Shown piece after piece: positions 1 through 6,604 of a stretch of 64,000 nt of DNA (its first letter is position 1; every line of letters starts with the position of its first letter). The translations under genes were made by a program, and so were the position numbers. Source of the stretch: Candidatus Binatia bacterium (GTDB taxonomy: Bacteria; Desulfobacterota; Binatia; Bin18); the NCBI GenBank assembly GCA_022826945.1, contig JAJDTY010000073.1:124001-188000 (forward strand), in the 5' to 3' direction. The notes under the pieces were generated by a model that saw only the letters and a list, made by a program, of their open reading frames with translations, had not been told where the DNA came from and searched no databases.

Positions 1-272
1 ACATTCCCTTTGCCGTGCTTTTTATGGTCGCCGGTACGGTCAGCACCTGGTTTTTTGAGCGTTTTGCCGTCACCGGCCTGGGCTTTCTGTTCAACGCCGC
101 TCTGCTCAGCGGTCTGACCATGGCCCTGTACGTGCCCTTGATGCTGTATATGAATCTGCGGAACTTACCACCCTCGGCCCGACCGGGGCCGGTGTCGATT
201 GTCATGATGCTCATCGCGTCCGTGGTATACGGCAGCTTTGCGCTGTACTCGCTATGGGTCACGATTTTCTAA
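1..272 (+). CDS. C-terminal part of a multi-spanning membrane transporter, Nramp-like (partial)
   Basis: The reading frame is open from the left window edge, so only the last ~90 residues are visible. They form two or three hydrophobic helices, including a segment rich in Phe/Leu, then a short polar Pro/Arg loop (near LRNLPPSARPGP), then a final helix that ends almost at the stop codon. This arrangement resembles the last helices of Nramp-type divalent-metal transporters, but the metal-binding part lies outside the window, so the family call is inference from a short tail. The gene converges on the antitoxin-like gene at 296-709. Confidence 0.4.
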   Translation, partial: IPFAVLFMVAGTVSTWFFERFAVTGLGFLFNAALLSGLTMALYVPLMLYMNLRNLPPSARPGPVSIVMMLIASVVYGSFALYSLWVTIF

Positions 273-421
273 AGGTGACGCGAACTTTCGTCGCGTCAAC
301 GTGGCGTTGACGGCGGCTGTCGTAGCGAGGGGAAGGCGAAGCGCGGCGAAGGCTGTGACAATTGATCATGCCAGCGATCTTTCCCATCCAGAAGAGCGAG
401 AATCGTTCCTGTATCAATGGT
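252..421 (-). pseudogene. Truncated, frameshifted PIN-domain toxin (VapC-like remnant)
   Basis: In the frame that ends the upstream antitoxin, residues read TIDTGTILALLDGKDRWHD, which matches the start of a PIN ribonuclease domain (first catalytic Asp in an IDTG-type motif, then the xALLDxxDxxH segment). Around 365 the similarity jumps one frame and continues as a piece reading about IVTAFAALRLPLATTAAV, the usual next beta-strand/helix of PIN domains. It then runs into the end of the convergent transporter gene. The rest of the PIN domain, with the other acidic residues, is missing. No separate start codon remains, so the piece is now translated, if at all, as a tail on the antitoxin. The call rests on pattern recognition of the family. 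Confidence 0.5.
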
Positions 422-709
422 CCGTGTGTGCGCATGTCGCTCTCGAATTTTTTGACGAACCCGCTCTTTTGCCTGTGTTGCCAGATCGGGGTCTCCACTG
501 CTCAGCGTGCCGAAACACTCTTGGGCGGCGGAGTGTAAACGCTGCTGTTGTTCGTCCCCCCCATTGAGCGAGGAAGATTCTTGCAACCACTTGCGCACAA
601 TAGAGTCAAGCAATTGGGCAACGCTGGTCTTTTCGGTCCGAGCGACTTGTTCGAGGGCACTTTTCAAGTTGGTGTCCACCCGCCGGCTATACACTTCTGT
701 CTTGTTCAT
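296..709 (-). CDS. Ribbon-helix-helix-like antitoxin fused in frame to a PIN remnant
   Basis: The start at 709 (MNKTEV) is preferred because the conserved-looking part begins there; no strong ribosome site is visible. Residues ~5-45 (EVYSRRVDTNLKSALEQVA, then VAQLLDSIVRKWLQ) look like a short beta-strand plus two helices of a ribbon-helix-helix DNA-binding antitoxin. Residues ~45-95 are a charged helical, toxin-binding-type tail. From residue ~97 the frame reads directly into the start of a PIN domain without a stop, which is abnormal for a VapB and suggests a deletion or frameshift joined the two. It would have autoregulated and neutralised VapC; now it is probably a relic or an orphan regulator. 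Confidence 0.5.
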   Translation of the reverse strand: MNKTEVYSRRVDTNLKSALEQVARTEKTSVAQLLDSIVRKWLQESSSLNGGDEQQQRLHSAAQECFGTLSSGDPDLATQAKERVRQKIRERHAHTRTIDTGTILALLDGKDRWHDQLSQPSPRFAFPSLRQPPSTPR

Positions 710-806
710 GCACGACAGTGTAGTGCACCATCGGTGAGGGGTCAAAAAGGGATTGGTGTGGGTACTGGGCTAATTAGCCAGTGCAAATTGAAAATGTCCA
801 GTTGGT

Positions 807-1043
807 CTATTTCTTCCAGAATTTGGGCCCTGATATTCTTCCCTCGTCATATCTCTTTGTCTTCGGCTCCGGTGTCCCCTCAGGGAGCGGGCTGAATCTG
901 CTCTCCCGCTCGGATGGACAGCGGCCCTCCGGCCCGAGTAGGACCGGGGCACAGCCGAATCCGCCCGGCTCTTCAGTGGGGAAGGGCGTGCAGGCGCTCG
1001 AGACGAACACGAGGCTCAGCAGCAGGGCGGCAGGGCTGTTCAT
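807..1043 (-). CDS. Small lipoprotein of unknown function
   Basis: The start at 1043 follows a very strong ribosome site (AAGGAGGCCGGAGGAGAGAA on the coding strand). The 78-residue product opens with a hydrophobic signal peptide ending in VSSAC, a good type II signal peptidase lipobox, so it should be lipid-anchored with Cys ~18 as the first mature residue. The mature part is short, rich in Pro, Glu and Lys, with two further Cys residues, and has no recognised domain. There is no partner gene next to it. A G+C-rich hairpin lies upstream at 1215-1243. Confidence 0.55.
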   Translation of the reverse strand: MNSPAALLLSLVFVSSACTPFPTEEPGGFGCAPVLLGPEGRCPSERESRFSPLPEGTPEPKTKRYDEGRISGPKFWKK

Positions 1044-1214
1044 TTCTCTCCTCCGGCCTCCTTGTAGCACCCGCAGCCGCGGCGGCCACGCCACCGGGGG
1101 GCACCGGGGGCCGCCGCCCCCCGGTCGTTGGCGTTTGGCCCCTTCCAAGCAACACGTCAATCCGAGGCCCGACGGAGGTGCCCGCCTTTGTCCGGTATTT
1201 GTTCAACTTGGTTT

Positions 1215-1243
1215 GGCCGCCCCAGATACCAACGGGGGCGGCC
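1215..1243. other. G+C-rich hairpin upstream of the lipoprotein gene
   Basis: GGCCGCCCC and GGGGCGGCC form a perfect 9-bp stem around an 11-nt loop. There is no adjoining T-tract on either strand, so it is not a canonical intrinsic terminator. It lies about 170 nt upstream of the lipoprotein start and could be a leader structure or simply a palindrome. Confidence 0.4.
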
Positions 1244-1532
1244 GGCTTTCCGGTACTACCCTAAGCAGAACCCTCTCATCATGGTTAGGTACAAAGACGG
1301 CAACTTTACCGTTCAGAGCTCCTGCAAAGACATCCTCTGGATCATCCCCGCTTGTCACTTGCGGCTCTAGCACCCAGTAAACTTGTCACATTGTCCAGTT
1401 CACGTTCAAATTGTCCAGTTAGGGCTCAAACTAGTTCAGTACCCTGGTGTGACCCGGCTAACGTGAGGAAGTAGGTTGCGGGGCACAGCACTTCTGGGTA
1501 GAAGTTCCTCACTATATTGTCTGGAGGTCGAT

Positions 1533-1595
1533 ATGTCCCTGCTGATAAAAATGGCCGGACTCCTGCTGCTCTCTTTTGGTGGGATCATCTGCTGA
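1533..1595 (+). CDS. Possible 20-residue hydrophobic peptide
   Basis: ATG at 1533 is preceded by CTGGAGG at a suitable distance. The peptide is almost entirely hydrophobic (MSLLIKMAGLLLLSFGGIIC) and could be one membrane helix. It ends 30 nt before the short-chain dehydrogenase gene, on the same strand, so it could be a leader peptide. There is no family evidence; it may be chance. Confidence 0.22.
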   Translation: MSLLIKMAGLLLLSFGGIIC

Positions 1596-1625
1596 GTCTG
1601 CACGGACGGCGAGAAAGGAAAGAGT

Positions 1626-2327
1626 ATGGCTGGACCTGTGTGTTTGATTACTGGCGTGGGCCCTGGAACCGGAGCATCACTTAGCCGCCGCTTTGCCCAA
1701 GGCGGCTATCGCGTAGCCATGCTGGCCCGGACTCAGGAGCGTTTGTCGCAACTGGAAAAAGAAGTTGTAGGCTCTCGTGGCTATGTGTGCGACGTGTCTG
1801 AGGAGGCCGCCGTCAACGCCACGGTCACTCGGGTGAAAGAAGAAATGGGCGCGCCCGAAATCCTGATCCACAATGCGGTGGGCGGCGCGTTCGGCACCTT
1901 TCTCGAAATCGATCCACAAACGCTGTCCGATAATTTTCAGGTCAATACGATGGGGCTGCTGTATCTGGCCAGAGCAGTCGCTCCGGACATGATCGAAGCC
2001 GGCAAGGGCGTTATCATATCCTCCGGGAATACTTCTGCGTTACGCGGGAAGCCTCGCTTTGCCGGCTTTGCCCCGACTAAAGCCGCCCAGCGTATCCTCT
2101 CGGAGTCCATGGCTCGCACCCTGGGACCACAGGGTATTCATGTCGCCTATATCGTCATCGATGCGGTGATTGACCTGGCCTGGACGCGCAAGATGCTGCC
2201 CGACAAGCCGGACGATTTTTTCATTCAGCCGTCGGCCATCGCCGATACGGCCTACCACGTTGCCCATCAAGACCGCTCGGGCTGGTCGTTCAATGTGGAA
2301 GTCCGGCCGTTTGGGGAGGAATGGTAG
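1626..2327 (+). CDS. Short-chain dehydrogenase/reductase family protein with an altered active site
   Basis: A Rossmann-fold SDR of 233 residues. TGVGPGTG at residues 9-16 is the N-terminal glycine-rich cofactor loop, and the NA of IHNAVGG (~82-87) is the central strand motif. A Ser pair at ~132-133 and Lys152 occupy normal catalytic positions, but the Tyr of the YxxxK motif is replaced by Phe148 (FAPTK). Classical SDR chemistry needs that Tyr as general acid/base, so the protein may be catalytically impaired or serve a non-redox or structural role. A good ribosome site (AAGGAAAGAGT) precedes the start. It is a single gene; substrate unknown. Confidence 0.85.
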   Translation: MAGPVCLITGVGPGTGASLSRRFAQGGYRVAMLARTQERLSQLEKEVVGSRGYVCDVSEEAAVNATVTRVKEEMGAPEILIHNAVGGAFGTFLEIDPQTLSDNFQVNTMGLLYLARAVAPDMIEAGKGVIISSGNTSALRGKPRFAGFAPTKAAQRILSESMARTLGPQGIHVAYIVIDAVIDLAWTRKMLPDKPDDFFIQPSAIADTAYHVAHQDRSGWSFNVEVRPFGEEW

Positions 2328-2406
2328 CGGCGACTGTTGTGGACGGCGTACGATTTTCTCAACCGTCCTAGAAGCATAGAGGGTCACCGCTTGTGGGCCG
2401 GAGGAT

Positions 2407-2880
2407 TTAGTAGTGCCTCCCGTCTTTATGCGTAAACGTCCAGGTGCCATCGGCTTCGGATTGTGCGCAGATATCATCGTCAGGATAGACCACGCCATCT
2501 CCTGACGTGCGATCACCTATTTCAAGATACGTCACTGGATTTTCTGAACGGTTCAGAAGATGGTGAGCGCTTCCTTCGCCAGCCCGAAACCCCACGCATT
2601 CGCCAGGTCTCAGGACATATTCGTGGCTTCCGTAGACCAAGGTTGGCGTTCCACTCAAGATATAGACGAACTCGTCCTGTCGGGAATGCTGATGTTTCAA
2701 CGCGGACGTCGACCCTGGAGCCAATGTGGTCAGGTTGACGCCAAAATTTTTTAAATCAAAAAGGTCACCAAGTTTTCTCTTGACCCGGCCATTCATCAGT
2801 GACGCGTATGGCTCAGGGTAATTTGATTTCTTTGAGGGTACTGGAACCTCTTCCGCAGATATTGGTCTCGGAGAACTCAT
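2407..2880 (-). CDS. Cupin-domain protein
   Basis: The start at 2880 follows AGGAGGAAATTGT, so the longer upstream open frame is not used. The 157-residue product has a single cupin barrel. The first motif includes KHQHSRQDEF (His, His and Glu metal ligands) and the second includes PGECVGFRAGEGSAHH (metal-binding His). An N-terminal ~45-residue extension and a C-terminal acidic YPDDD segment match the COG3837-type cupins of unknown substrate. It is divergent from the NCS2 permease at 3081. A sugar- or small-acid-binding or isomerase role is possible but unproven. Confidence 0.8.
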   Translation of the reverse strand: MSSPRPISAEEVPVPSKKSNYPEPYASLMNGRVKRKLGDLFDLKNFGVNLTTLAPGSTSALKHQHSRQDEFVYILSGTPTLVYGSHEYVLRPGECVGFRAGEGSAHHLLNRSENPVTYLEIGDRTSGDGVVYPDDDICAQSEADGTWTFTHKDGRHY

Positions 2881-3007
2881 ACAATTTCCTCCTCTGGGTG
2901 GAGTATAGGGTAACCCTAGTGCCATACGGAAGGCCGGCTCTTTGGCGAAGAGTAGTAGACATGGCTGAGAGCGGCCTATAGATTCCTGAGCCGTCATAAA
3001 AACAAGG

Positions 3008-3031
3008 AAGGGCCTCCGTGTGACGGCCCTT
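3008..3031. promoter_or_regulatory. Hairpin in the intergenic region between cupin and permease genes
   Basis: AAGGGCC and GGCCCTT form a perfect 7-bp stem with a 10-nt loop, followed on the plus strand by TTCCCC. It lies 50 nt before the permease start, between divergent genes, so it could act as an attenuator or leader structure for the permease. There is no long T-tract. Confidence 0.35.
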
Positions 3032-3080
3032 TCCCCGCCCGTACCGATCTCACGAAAAACCCTAAAGGAATACCTCTGCG

Positions 3081-4823
3081 ATGGAATCACAAACCGCGAA
3101 CTCTTCGCACAGTGTCCGCTACCAACCAGACGAGCGGCCGCCGCGCGCGCTTGCCATCGGCCTGGGTCTCCAGGCCGCCATCCTCACTTTCACCCCGGTG
3201 ATCATAGTGCCTCTTGTCGTGCTGCAAGCGGCAGATCAGAGTGGGGCCTATATGTCGTGGGCAATCTTTATGGCCGTGCTCATCAGTGGGATCACCACGC
3301 TCGTGCAGGTCGTGCGGATCGGGCGGTTCGGGGCCGGACACGTCTTGATCATGGGCACATCCGGCTCATTCATCGCCGTCTCCATCTCGGCGCTCACGGA
3401 GGGCGGGCCGGCCCTGCTGGCAACCCTGATTATGATATCATCGGCGATCCAGTTCGTGCTGGCGGCGCGCCTGTCGTTGCTCCGGCGTATTGTCACGCCG
3501 GTTGTGTCCGGCACGGTCCTCGCCCTGATTTCCATCTCCATTGCTCCGATCATATTCAATATGCTGACGGATGTGCCCGAGGGCACACCGGCGTCCGCGG
3601 CTCCGGTGTGCGCCGCGATCACGCTGGGTCTGATCGCAGTTCTGACCTTGCGTGCGCCGGACGCGTGGCGGCTGTGGGCTCCGATCATCGGGATGGGCGG
3701 AGGCTGTATCGTTGCCGCGTTCTTCGGCCTCTACGACATGCAGCGCGTTGCCGATGCCGCGTGGATAGGCCTGCCGAATATCGCCTGGCCGGGTCTGGAT
3801 CTGACGTTTGATGGACGCTTTTGGCTGCTCCTGCCGTCGTTCGTATTTGTGACTCTGATCGGGGCTGTCGATACGATCGCGGACGCCACAGCCATTCAGC
3901 GTATCTCGTGGCGCGACCGGCGGGCGGTTGATCTGCGCGTCGTCCAGGGCGCGGTCAATGCCGACGGCCTCGGTAATCTGCTGTCCGGCCTGGCCGGCAC
4001 CATCCCGAACGCCACCTATTCAAACAGCCTGTCGCTGGCCGAAATGACCGGAGTCGGGGCGCGCAGCGTTGGCGTGTATATCGGGCTCATCTTCCTCGGC
4101 CTGGCCTTCCTGCCCAAAGTGACGGCCCTCCTGATCGCCATTCCCGCGCCCGTGGTCGGCGCCTATGTATTCGTGCTGCTGGCGCTGATTTTCGTGCAGG
4201 CATTAAAGCTTATGGTGCAGGATGGGATCGACACGCGCATGTCGCTCATCGTCGGGCTTGGGTTCTGGGTCGGGGTGGGTTTTCAGAACAAAGCTATCTT
4301 CGCAGACTATCTCGGCGAGACCTTGGGCAAAGTGCTCGAAAACGGCATGACGGCCGGCGGATTGACTTTACTCGTGCTGCTCCTGTTCATGGAGTTGACC
4401 GCGCCCCGGCGGAGACGCCTTGCAATGGACCTGGAGATTGCGGGTCTGCCTCAGCTCGATGCCTTCTTGCGTGCATTGGCGGCACGCATGCGCTGGAACT
4501 CTGGGTCCACCGAACGTCTCTGCTCGGCCGGGGAGGAGGCGCTGTTGAGTCTTGTCCATCAGGAGGAGGACGAGACCGACCGCGAGGGGCGGCACCTGCT
4601 CGTGGTGGCACGGAACGACCATGGAACCGCGGAACTGGACTTCATCGCCGCACTGGGAGAAGACAACCTGGAAGATCGCATGCTGATTCTGAGGGAGCAG
4701 GTCGACAGACCGAACGAACGCGAACTCTCGCTCCGTCTGCTCCGGCATTACGCGTCGTCCGTCCGGCACCAGCAGTATCATGACATCGACATCGTGACGG
4801 TACGCGTAGATGGCTCCGGATAG
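3081..4823 (+). CDS. NCS2-family (xanthine/uracil permease-type) transporter with a C-terminal regulatory-like domain
   Basis: Residues ~20-435 are hydrophobic and hold about a dozen to fourteen membrane helices. They include typical NCS2 features: the early G-rich helix (GTSGSF) and a segment TIPNATYSNS followed by a helix pair, as in nucleobase/ascorbate transporters. Residues ~440-580 form a soluble tail whose helix ERLCSAGEEALLSLV and following beta-strands resemble the core helix of RsbW-type histidine-kinase-like ATPase folds, but without clear G-box ATP motifs. A transporter with such a tail may be allosterically controlled. Substrate is unknown; nucleobases are the default guess for the family. 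The start lies 13 nt after an AAGGA. Confidence 0.75.
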   Translation: MESQTANSSHSVRYQPDERPPRALAIGLGLQAAILTFTPVIIVPLVVLQAADQSGAYMSWAIFMAVLISGITTLVQVVRIGRFGAGHVLIMGTSGSFIAVSISALTEGGPALLATLIMISSAIQFVLAARLSLLRRIVTPVVSGTVLALISISIAPIIFNMLTDVPEGTPASAAPVCAAITLGLIAVLTLRAPDAWRLWAPIIGMGGGCIVAAFFGLYDMQRVADAAWIGLPNIAWPGLDLTFDGRFWLLLPSFVFVTLIGAVDTIADATAIQRISWRDRRAVDLRVVQGAVNADGLGNLLSGLAGTIPNATYSNSLSLAEMTGVGARSVGVYIGLIFLGLAFLPKVTALLIAIPAPVVGAYVFVLLALIFVQALKLMVQDGIDTRMSLIVGLGFWVGVGFQNKAIFADYLGETLGKVLENGMTAGGLTLLVLLLFMELTAPRRRRLAMDLEIAGLPQLDAFLRALAARMRWNSGSTERLCSAGEEALLSLVHQEEDETDREGRHLLVVARNDHGTAELDFIAALGEDNLEDRMLILREQVDRPNERELSLRLLRHYASSVRHQQYHDIDIVTVRVDGSG

Positions 4824-4855
4824 CTTCTCTCTCAGGGGAGGACCGCGCCCGCCGC

Positions 4856-5707
4856 TCAAAGTCGCTGGCACTGCGGACAGAAATGCGTGCTGCGCTGCCC
4901 GACCAGGGTGCGTTCAATCGGAGCCCGACAACGCCGGCAGGGCTGGCCCGTCCGGCCATAGACCCGAAAGAAATTCTGGTAGTTGCCCTCAGGATAAACC
5001 CAATCAATGGCCGCGCCGTTGTGTTTGATGCCGTCGTTCAGGGCTGCTCGAATTGCTTTGTGCAGCGCCGCAACTTGACGGTCGTTGAGGTCAGCGGCTC
5101 GGCAGAAGGGGTGGAGTCTGGCTCGCCAGAGCGCTTCGTCCGCATAAATATTGCCCACTCCGGCAATAAAGGATTGGTTCAGCAGCAGTGCCTTGAGTCC
5201 GCCGGTTTTTTTCGCAACCAGTGGCCGAAAGCGCCGCAACGTAAAGCCCGCTTCTAGCGGCTCCGGGCCGAGATGACCGGTCACGGCTTCGAGGTCGTCC
5301 ACGCAATAGACCCGCCCAAACTTGCGTGCGTCATGAAAATGCAGGCTGTAGCCTGTGTTGAAATCGCAGGTGAAATGCACATGTTTATGCCGTGGATAGC
5401 CGGTTTCACGGACCTCGATCCGCCCGCTCATCTTGAGGTGGATGACGAGATATCGGATAGAGGCGTCCGCACCGGACCGCAAGGTCAAAACGATATATTT
5501 CCCGCGCCGTCCCAGGGATTCGATCCGGTGGCCGGGCAAGGTACGGGTGACTGCCCGAATGGACGGTCGGATGGAATTCTGCCAATTCCCCCAGGCATGG
5601 GTGATCTCCGTCCCGCTAAGCGGGGGATAGGGTGGGAGTCCATCTTCGGTAGGTTCACCACGTGTGAGCTTGCGGACAATGGTTTCCACTTCCGGTAGTT
5701 CGGGCAT
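4856..5707 (-). CDS. mutM: Formamidopyrimidine-DNA glycosylase
   Basis: A base-excision repair enzyme that removes 8-oxoguanine and formamidopyrimidines and then cleaves the abasic site. It opens with PELPEVE, so Pro2 is the Schiff-base nucleophile and Glu3 the proton donor once Met is removed. RRGKYI (~65-70) holds the conserved beta-turn Lys, the middle has NQSFIAGVGNIYADE, which matches the helix-two-turn-helix, and the C-terminus has a CxxC...CxxC zinc finger. At 283 residues the length is normal. It is convergent with the permease and divergent from the VOC gene. Confidence 0.95.
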   Translation of the reverse strand: MPELPEVETIVRKLTRGEPTEDGLPPYPPLSGTEITHAWGNWQNSIRPSIRAVTRTLPGHRIESLGRRGKYIVLTLRSGADASIRYLVIHLKMSGRIEVRETGYPRHKHVHFTCDFNTGYSLHFHDARKFGRVYCVDDLEAVTGHLGPEPLEAGFTLRRFRPLVAKKTGGLKALLLNQSFIAGVGNIYADEALWRARLHPFCRAADLNDRQVAALHKAIRAALNDGIKHNGAAIDWVYPEGNYQNFFRVYGRTGQPCRRCRAPIERTLVGQRSTHFCPQCQRL

Positions 5708-5772
5708 AGCCTATAGCCTCTCCGTTGAAAAGTTGATAGCTGAACGCCAAGGAAAGAGGAGGAGATTCAGAC

Positions 5773-6126
5773 ATGGCAGTGAAGAAATTTTCAAGCGCAT
5801 ACTACGTGGTCAACAATATGGACCAAGCGGTCAATTTTTACCAGGATATCCTGGGTCTCGACGTCAAATTTCGCGATGGCGACCGCTGGACCCAGTTCGA
5901 TGTGAATGGGGTTGGCGTGGCCCTGGCCGACCCGAGCGAAGGCTCGGTTCCTCCGGGCGGCGGAGCCACCGTAGTGCTTGAGGTCGAGGACCTCGGAGAA
6001 ATGCGTGAGAAGCTGACCCAAAACGGTATCACGGTCAACGAGACCGTAGACATGGGTGGGCACGGCAAATACTTCACCGCGGTGGACCCGGCCGGCAATA
6101 TCGTCCAGATATTCGCCCGCTCGTAA
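5773..6126 (+). CDS. VOC (glyoxalase/dioxygenase superfamily) protein
   Basis: 117 residues with the paired beta-alpha-beta-beta-beta pattern of vicinal-oxygen-chelate proteins. It starts with a segment like YYVVNNMDQAVNFYQDILGL and ends with YFTAVDPAGNIVQIFARS, the usual last module. A strong ribosome site (AAGAGGAGGAG) precedes the start. It may bind a metal and a small molecule; substrate is not predictable from sequence. Confidence 0.85.
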   Translation: MAVKKFSSAYYVVNNMDQAVNFYQDILGLDVKFRDGDRWTQFDVNGVGVALADPSEGSVPPGGGATVVLEVEDLGEMREKLTQNGITVNETVDMGGHGKYFTAVDPAGNIVQIFARS

Positions 6127-6420
6127 TTGCTCATTCCCGATATCAAGGCCGAACCGCAGGTCGTCTATGAGGACGGTCGGCTCTATTATCGAGAGATGTG
6201 CCCGCATGTGCTTGGTCATAAAGATGGTGACGAACAAGTGTTATCGTATCAATTCGGCGGGTAGTCCCAGAGCGGCTTACCGGCCGGAGGAGGATGGCGC
6301 TGTATGAAGGTCGCCGGGATCAAGGACGTAACGATCCAGAAGGGGGCCTGGCATACCGGCCGCACCCATACCCAACCACAAACCTGTGTCGATCAGGTCG
6401 ACGTAGAAGTCCCGTATTAG
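6127..6420 (+). pseudogene. Small gene interrupted by one in-frame amber codon
   Basis: Immediately after the VOC stop, the same frame reads a coherent polypeptide of ~97 codons broken only by TAG at 6262-6264. The first part (about KAEPQVVYEDGRLYYREMCPHVLG, ending QFGG) and the second (SQSGLPAGGGWRCMKVAG..., ending CVDQVDVEVPY) read as one protein of the type seen as small conserved hypotheticals in related genomes. That last statement is from memory, not a search. A TTG at 6127 is the only obvious start and overlaps nothing. Likely a nonsense mutation, a sequencing error or read-through. Confidence 0.5.
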
Positions 6421-6604
6421 GGAGCGATGTCGTAAGAGCTCGATTGTCCATAGCACTGGCACCTTTTGTCTACTGGAGCCGACCGGTATACTGCCTTGAA
6501 CGATTCTTTCGGTCTTTGCTACGTCAGCGCTACTCAGCGTGCCCTCCTTCGTAGGAGTGAGGCGTGGCTGTCGGACCACTTTCCGTGAAAATACGAGGTC
6601 ATAC

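Larger units (their letters stand above)
778..1420. repeat. Three copies of a TGTCCAGTT motif bracketing the lipoprotein gene, possible IS-end remnants
   Basis: The 9-mer TGTCCAGTT occurs at 795-803, 1392-1400 and 1412-1420. Each copy is preceded by an AAATTG- or ACATTG-like sequence, and the last two are exactly 20 bp apart. Spaced copies of such a motif are typical of multi-repeat ends of IS21-like elements. Here the copies all lie in the same orientation and no transposase is present, so the interpretation as a decayed element end is weak. Apart from the lipoprotein gene, a hairpin and these repeats, I see nothing in 1044-1532. Confidence 0.3.

Noticed and set aside
781-1380. Long plus-strand open frame over the lipoprotein gene
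   Set aside because: No ribosome site and no family pattern; composition fits the antisense of the minus-strand lipoprotein gene and flanking G+C-rich DNA.
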